Assembly (NCBI GenBank): GCA_034667245.1
Contig: JAXDKI010000169.1
Location: 1 to 26,721 of the forward strand
DNA length: 26,721 bases
Direction of reading: 5' to 3'
Source: DATBFX01 sp034667245
GTDB taxonomy: Bacteria > Chloroflexota > Chloroflexia > Thermomicrobiales > UBA6265
Of this stretch, positions 23,545 to 26,721 are shown piece by piece; positions within the stretch are counted from its first letter, which is position 1; each line of letters begins with the position of its first letter. Both the position numbers and the translations under genes were made by a program. A model generated the notes under the pieces. That model ran no database searches. It was given only the letters and a program-made list of their open reading frames with translations, and was not told where the DNA came from.

Positions 23545-24096
23545 ATGAGCATCGCCACCCGGCGCTACACACACAAGGATCTGGACGAGACGCCCGACGA
23601 TGGCAAGCGGTACGAGATCATCGGCGGAGAGCTGATCGTGTCGGCTGCACCCGTCCGGAAACATCAAAAACTCTCATACAGATTCACACGGCTGGCCGGC
23701 GACCACGTCGATGAACGCAACCTGGGCGAGGTCTATTTCGCTCCGGTCGACGTCGAGTTCTCGGAGGAGGACGTCGTCCAGCCTGATCTGCTGTTCATAC
23801 GCGCAGATCGCCTTCACATCTATCGCGGCAACACGGTCTACGGACCACCGGACATCGTGCTGGAAATCCACTCTCCGTCGTCGAGCGAGCGTGACAGGAC
23901 GGAGAAGTTTGCCCTCTACGAGCGAAGCGGTGTGCCCGAATACTGGCAGGCCGATCCCGATGGCCGCACTCTTGCGATCTACGCAATGAACGCCTCCGGG
24001 CGGTACGAGCGGATCGAACCGATCGACGGCATTCTGCGCTCGCGAGTAGGTCCGGAGTTGATAATCGACGTGGCAGCACTGTTTGCCGATCTCTAG
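23545..24096 (+). CDS. Uma2 family protein (PD-(D/E)XK nuclease-like fold, DUF820)
   Basis: A 183-aa protein of the Uma2 family, predicted nuclease-fold proteins of unclear function that are numerous in Chloroflexota and Cyanobacteria. ATG 23545 follows AAAGGAGG by 5 nt. Visible family landmarks are RYEIIGGELIVS with Glu24, VQPDLLFI with Asp81, PPDIVLEIHSPSSSERDRTEKFALYERSGVPEYWQADP with Glu107 and Lys121. Together these give the Glu...Asp...Glu-x-(N)-Lys arrangement expected of the active site. The next gene starts 21 nt after its stop with its own strong Shine-Dalgarno, so the two are probably co-transcribed. No functional relation between them is known to me. Confidence 0.9.
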   Translation: MSIATRRYTHKDLDETPDDGKRYEIIGGELIVSAAPVRKHQKLSYRFTRLAGDHVDERNLGEVYFAPVDVEFSEEDVVQPDLLFIRADRLHIYRGNTVYGPPDIVLEIHSPSSSERDRTEKFALYERSGVPEYWQADPDGRTLAIYAMNASGRYERIEPIDGILRSRVGPELIIDVAALFADL

Positions 24097-24104
24097 CGAC
24101 GGGG

Positions 24105-24111
24105 AAAGGAG
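24105..24111 (+). promoter_or_regulatory. Shine-Dalgarno of the selenoprotein gene
   Basis: AAAGGAG lies 6 nt before ATG 24118. It fixes the start upstream of the in-frame TGA and supports real translation of this frame. Confidence 0.75.
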
Positions 24112-24117
24112 CGAACG

Positions 24118-24405
24118 ATGACCGAGGCTGCAGCCAACGCCGAGGTACGAATCGAATATTGCACGTCTTGAGGGTACCTGAAAAAAGCCGCCAGGCTGGC
24201 GGAGGGGATTCTCGACGAATACGCGGAGTTTCTACCGGGCGGCGTGACGCTGGTGCCCGGCAGCGGTGGCATCTTCGAAGTCACCCTGGGAGAGCGCAAC
24301 CTGTTCTCCAAGGAGCGCATGGCGCGCTTCCCCGAGACCGGCGAGGTCGAGGAGAAGCTGGCGAAGCTGTTCGAAACCGAGGAGCCGGTAGCCGGTAGCC
24401 GGTAG
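24118..24405 (+). CDS. SelW/SelT/Rdx-family selenoprotein with in-frame TGA (Sec18)
   Basis: A thioredoxin-like Rdx protein of 95 aa if TGA 24169-24171 is read as selenocysteine. Residues 10-21 read VRIEYCTS-U-GYL, so Cys15 and Sec18 form the CxxU redox motif where relatives have CxxC or CxxU. Family sequence continues in the same frame after the TGA: GYLKKAARLAEGIL, the GGVTLVPGSGGIFEVTLGE block, LFSKE and RFPETGEVEEKL. This is the full Rdx domain at normal length. A hairpin suited to be a bacterial SECIS starts 16 nt after the TGA. ATG 24118 has an AAAGGAG site. The last few residues (PVAGSR) and the TAG stop are encoded by a heptamer repeat. It follows the Uma2 gene by 21 nt. The Sec machinery (selA, selB, selC, selD) must exist elsewhere. 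Without it this would be a truncated pseudogene. The redox partner is unknown. Confidence 0.85.
24188..24202 (+). promoter_or_regulatory. Candidate bacterial SECIS hairpin
   Basis: CCGCCA (24188-24193) pairs with TGGCGG (24197-24202) around the loop GGC. The loop begins 22 nt after the UGA and has G at its first two positions. Known bacterial SECIS elements have a small apical loop with an early G at about 16-37 nt from UGA. Folding was judged by eye. Confidence 0.65.
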
Positions 24406-24516
24406 CCGGTAGCCGGTAGCCGGTAGCCGCCCTCACCCCCAACCCCTCTCCCGACCGTGGGAGAGGGGAGCAGGGGAGACCGTATTCCTCCCACTATCGG
24501 CTACCGGCTACCGGCT
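24384..24516. repeat. GCCGGTA heptamer array with inverted partner array (element G)
   Basis: Six perfect copies of GCCGGTA occupy 24384-24425. Three inverted units (TATCGGC, TACCGGC, TACCGGC) lie at 24496-24516, so the arms can pair. The direct arm supplies the TAG stop of the selenoprotein gene. The inverted arm overlaps the TAG stop of the convergent GNAT gene (24515-24517). A separate hairpin sits in the spacer. Confidence 0.9.
24443..24468. terminator. Hairpin between convergent genes, inside element G
   Basis: CCCCTCTCCC (24443-24452) and GGGAGAGGGG (24459-24468) form a perfect 10-bp stem with loop GACCGT. Text of the type CCCTCACCCCC...CCCTCTCCC is a dispersed repeat in many bacterial genomes. 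Here it could terminate transcription in both directions. Confidence 0.6.
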
Positions 24517-25708
24517 AACGTCGGGCTGCTTGCCACTCGGCGGCCAGCAGATCGAAGACATAGTCGCCGACCATTTCGCCATTCTTCTGTCCGGTCCAGG
24601 CCACCGTCCCGGCGTCGCGGTATCCCTGCTTGCGCAGGGCCGCCGCCGAGCGACCGTTCGGTTGCCAGACGTACGACTTGACCATGTGCAAGCCGAGACG
24701 TTCGAAGGCGTAGGCGAGCAGGAGGTGCTTCGCCTCCGTCCCGTACCCTCCCCCGCGGTACTCGGGACGGAAGAGATCGGTCTCCGTTTCGGCCGTCCGG
24801 TTGATCCAGTCGATGTCTTCCAGTCCGTTGGAGCCGATCACCTCGTCGTTCTCCCGCAGGCAGATGGCGAAGCGGGTCCAGTCGGGTGGGTCCTCTTCGG
24901 CCAGCCTACGGTGCATGGCGGCGACCGAGATCGGACTCCGTACCGGGCGGCCGTTGTCGAAGAAGGTTTCCGGCTCGCGCCGCGCCCAGTAGGCGAATTC
25001 GTCGGCGTCGTCCGCTTCGACCGCGCGCAGGTAGACCCGCTCGCCGACCATCATCGCGTTGGGCGGCGGGTCTCCTTCGATGGGAGGGAACGAGCGCGGT
25101 GCGGGCGAGCGAACCTCTCGCTCCATCGGCCCCTCCTCCCCCTCCGGCGGCAGCCCGAGGCGGGCGACCCAGGCGGGATGGAGCGCCTCGTAGCAGACCA
25201 GGTCGCGCCGCACGCCTTCGCTCAGGATCGCCTCCCGCAGCCGGTACGCCTTCCGCATCCCGATCTCGGCTGCCGTCGCTTCGACGATCGACTCGCCCGC
25301 CTCGACGTCGAGCCAGACGCTCATCAGGTCACGCTCCATGAGCAGATAGGGCACGAGCAGACCGACGAGCTCGGCCTTGACCGCCTCCCTCGTCTCCGCG
25401 CCGAGCGCAGGATTCGCGTGGACGCTCGCATCCGCCCAACGCCACCCCTCGATCCGATAGTGGACCGACCCGACCGGCACATCGTCGCTGCGCCGGCAGG
25501 CGATCAAGCGATATTCGGCCTTCCGCGCGTTCTCGGGAACCTCTTCTTTTAGCCGCTCCTCCAGCACCTCGCTCGGGAGTGGAAACGGGGAGGGATACCA
25601 GGCCGCACCCGTCTTGGCGTCGTCGGTCTCGATCCCTCGTAGATAGAGCGTCGGTCCAACCAGGAACGTCTGTCCCTCGCTGCCGCGCTGTGGCGTCGAA
25701 GCGCTCAT
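24515..25708 (-). CDS. Tandem GNAT-domain N-acetyltransferase-like protein
   Basis: A 397-aa protein with two GNAT-type domains. Each begins with a similar strand: LVGPTLYLRGIETDDA (17-32) and MVGERVYLRAVEADDA (220-235). The C-terminal domain is intact, with the acetyl-CoA loop RPEYRGGGYGTEA (314-326) and the HMVKSYVWQPNGRSAAALRKQGYRDAG motif typical of RimJ/RimL-like enzymes. The N-terminal domain lacks an obvious acetyl-CoA loop and may be structural or substrate-binding. ATG 25708 overlaps the stop of the upstream gene as ATGA, so translation is probably coupled. The frame is open further upstream to 25927 but that part is the shadow of the neighbour. The acceptor substrate is unknown. Confidence 0.88.
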   Translation of the reverse strand: MSASTPQRGSEGQTFLVGPTLYLRGIETDDAKTGAAWYPSPFPLPSEVLEERLKEEVPENARKAEYRLIACRRSDDVPVGSVHYRIEGWRWADASVHANPALGAETREAVKAELVGLLVPYLLMERDLMSVWLDVEAGESIVEATAAEIGMRKAYRLREAILSEGVRRDLVCYEALHPAWVARLGLPPEGEEGPMEREVRSPAPRSFPPIEGDPPPNAMMVGERVYLRAVEADDADEFAYWARREPETFFDNGRPVRSPISVAAMHRRLAEEDPPDWTRFAICLRENDEVIGSNGLEDIDWINRTAETETDLFRPEYRGGGYGTEAKHLLLAYAFERLGLHMVKSYVWQPNGRSAAALRKQGYRDAGTVAWTGQKNGEMVGDYVFDLLAAEWQAARR

Positions 25709-26463
25709 GCGATGGCAACCTCTGCTTTCGGTATCGTCGCCGGCAGCGTCAAGAGCCGTCCGTAACCGTCGATCGCGTCGTCGATTCCGATCCGGCGCAG
25801 GGCAGCCCAGGCCCCGGCCTGGTTGCTCGTCACGACCGGTTTGCGGTACCGCGTCTCGATCCCGGCGATCGCCTCGACGACGTGGAAATTCGTGCAGCTG
25901 ACGAAGATCGTATCGGCTCCCGGGCAATTGGCGATGGCGACGAGTTTCGCCGCATCCACCGGTTCGAGGCGGCCGATCTCGCGGTCGGTCCCGCAGCCCT
26001 TACCGACGATGCTGGGGACCTGGAATCCGCTCGCCTCGAAGAACGCTTGCTCGATCTCGTTCAGCTCCGGCAGGTAGGGTGTCGCGATCGCCAGACTTCT
26101 GGCGCCGAACGCGTGAAGGGCGGCGAGGACGGCGGTGGTGGTGGTGGTCGCGGGGATTCCGGCCGCGCGCTCGATCCGACCGATCAACTCCCGGTCCCAA
26201 CCGACGCCGTGGACGAGACTGCCGGTCGTGCAGGCGAAGACGATCACGCCGACCTCAGCCCAGGCGAGTTTTTCGGCCGCCTGTTCCAGTTCGTCGTTTG
26301 CCAGCATCTCGGCGAGCGCCACGGGGGTTACCTCTCCGCGCGGCAGCGTGATCGGTGCCGGATAGACCGCGACGCCGTCCGGCATCAACCGCGCGTACTC
26401 CGGCAGCACGCTCGTGTCGGTCGCCAGCGTAATCAGCCCGATCCGTCCGCGTGCCCCGTACAT
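25705..26463 (-). CDS. Maleate cis-trans isomerase/arylmalonate decarboxylase-like protein (Asp/Glu racemase superfamily)
   Basis: A 252-aa enzyme of the aspartate/glutamate racemase fold. The two catalytic cysteines expected of cofactor-free isomerases and decarboxylases are present: Cys78 (VFACTTGSLVHG) and Cys190 (VSCTNFH). The segments GRIGLITLATDTSVLPEY and VTSNQAGAWAALRRIG are characteristic of the maleate isomerase and arylmalonate decarboxylase branch. ATG 26463 follows AAGGAGG closely. Likely substrates are dicarboxylates such as maleate or malonate derivatives; the exact reaction cannot be read from sequence. It lies 85 nt downstream of a cupin gene fragment and overlaps the GNAT gene by 4 nt. 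Confidence 0.87.
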   Translation of the reverse strand: MYGARGRIGLITLATDTSVLPEYARLMPDGVAVYPAPITLPRGEVTPVALAEMLANDELEQAAEKLAWAEVGVIVFACTTGSLVHGVGWDRELIGRIERAAGIPATTTTTAVLAALHAFGARSLAIATPYLPELNEIEQAFFEASGFQVPSIVGKGCGTDREIGRLEPVDAAKLVAIANCPGADTIFVSCTNFHVVEAIAGIETRYRKPVVTSNQAGAWAALRRIGIDDAIDGYGRLLTLPATIPKAEVAIA

Positions 26464-26548
26464 TGCTCCTCCTTGCCGTACCGCCCGCGGGTAGACTGAC
26501 ACGAGCCGGACACCGCGGCAAGGAGGCAGTGTTCCACTCGGGAGAACG

Positions 26549-26721
26549 TTACCCCGCCGGCGTCGCCATAATGTCTACATCAAGGGTGCCAGGCATCCCC
26601 TCGGTCAGCAGCGACGAGATGAAGATCTCGATCGGTTCGTCGGTCTGGTTCTCGGCGTAGTGGATCAGCCCCTCCGTCTCGACGACACTGTCGCCCGGGT
26701 GGAGATCGGTCTCACTGCCGT
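26549..26721 (-). CDS. Cupin-domain protein, C-terminal part (5' end outside window)
   Basis: The last 57 codons of a minus-strand gene whose start lies beyond the right edge. The sequence GSETDLHPGDSVVETEGLIHYAENQTDEPIEIF followed by SSLLTEGMPGT looks like the end of a small cupin_2 domain: a short turn with HPGD, then GxxxxxENxxxEPxE strands. The metal-binding His cluster of the first cupin motif would be outside the window. The stop TAA is at 26549-26551. It probably belongs to the same transcription unit as the isomerase-like gene. Confidence 0.65.
   Translation of the reverse strand, partial: GSETDLHPGDSVVETEGLIHYAENQTDEPIEIFISSLLTEGMPGTLDVDIMATPAG

Noticed and set aside
24159..24398. 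Alternative 79-residue frame across the selenoprotein region
   Set aside because: It has no Shine-Dalgarno and no family similarity. The ATG 24118 frame with UGA read as Sec gives a complete Rdx domain.
24443..24468. The C-rich hairpin as evidence for an insertion sequence
   Set aside because: No transposase, target duplication or terminal repeats are present. The sequence type is a common dispersed hairpin.

Overview
The window is 26.7 kb of high-GC bacterial chromosome, densely coding, with GTG and TTG starts used beside ATG. The B12-dependent ribonucleotide reductase, secreted DUF4352-type proteins, Tat-exported peptide-binding proteins, DHA2 exporter and Uma2 protein fit a Chloroflexota genome, perhaps the Thermomicrobia/Sphaerobacter lineage. 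This is an inference from gene content, not from a marker gene. I see no rRNA, tRNA, CRISPR, prophage or transposase.

Layout. (1) 1-310: N-terminus of a CNNM/CorC-type membrane protein, minus strand, running off the left edge. (2) 435-4807: a metal-ion ABC operon (TroA-like lipoprotein, ATPase, two permeases) behind a promoter overlapped by a DtxR/MntR-like operator. Both permeases carry C-terminal winged-helix-like tails. (3) 4884-5555: an Fe-S uracil-DNA glycosylase, closed by two hairpins. (4) 5648-8698, minus: two paralogous secreted proteins, each with two DUF4352-like domains. (5) 8699-9678: a long, mostly non-coding divergent region with a promoter, a 26-bp perfect palindrome and a tiny CxxC peptide ORF. 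(6) 9679-13350: class II ribonucleotide reductase with a coiled-coil insert. (7) 13649-15962: an APH-fold kinase coupled to an enolase homologue that has two altered active-site residues. (8) 15970-23379, minus: a DHA2 MFS exporter, DppC- and DppB-like permeases and two paralogous family-5 peptide-binding proteins, with no ATPase genes. (9) 23545-24405: a Uma2 protein followed by a SelW/Rdx-type protein whose second redox Cys codon is TGA. (10) 24515-26721, minus: a cupin fragment, a maleate-isomerase/arylmalonate-decarboxylase-like enzyme and a duplicated GNAT protein, the last two overlapping by ATGA.

Two observations stand out. First, the gene at 24118-24405 is very probably a selenoprotein. 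A CxxU motif is read through an in-frame UGA, followed at the right distance by a hairpin with GG at the start of its loop, and the Rdx family fold continues beyond the UGA. Conventional gene calling would break or miss it. Second, at least eight arrays of 7- or 8-bp units in strict register occur here, seven at gene junctions and one inside nrdJ. Several are built as a direct array, a spacer and an inverted array, and they supply stop codons, protein tails or translation-start context. The unit sequences differ between sites but the architecture is shared, like an STRR-type repeat system. I have not seen this described for this lineage.
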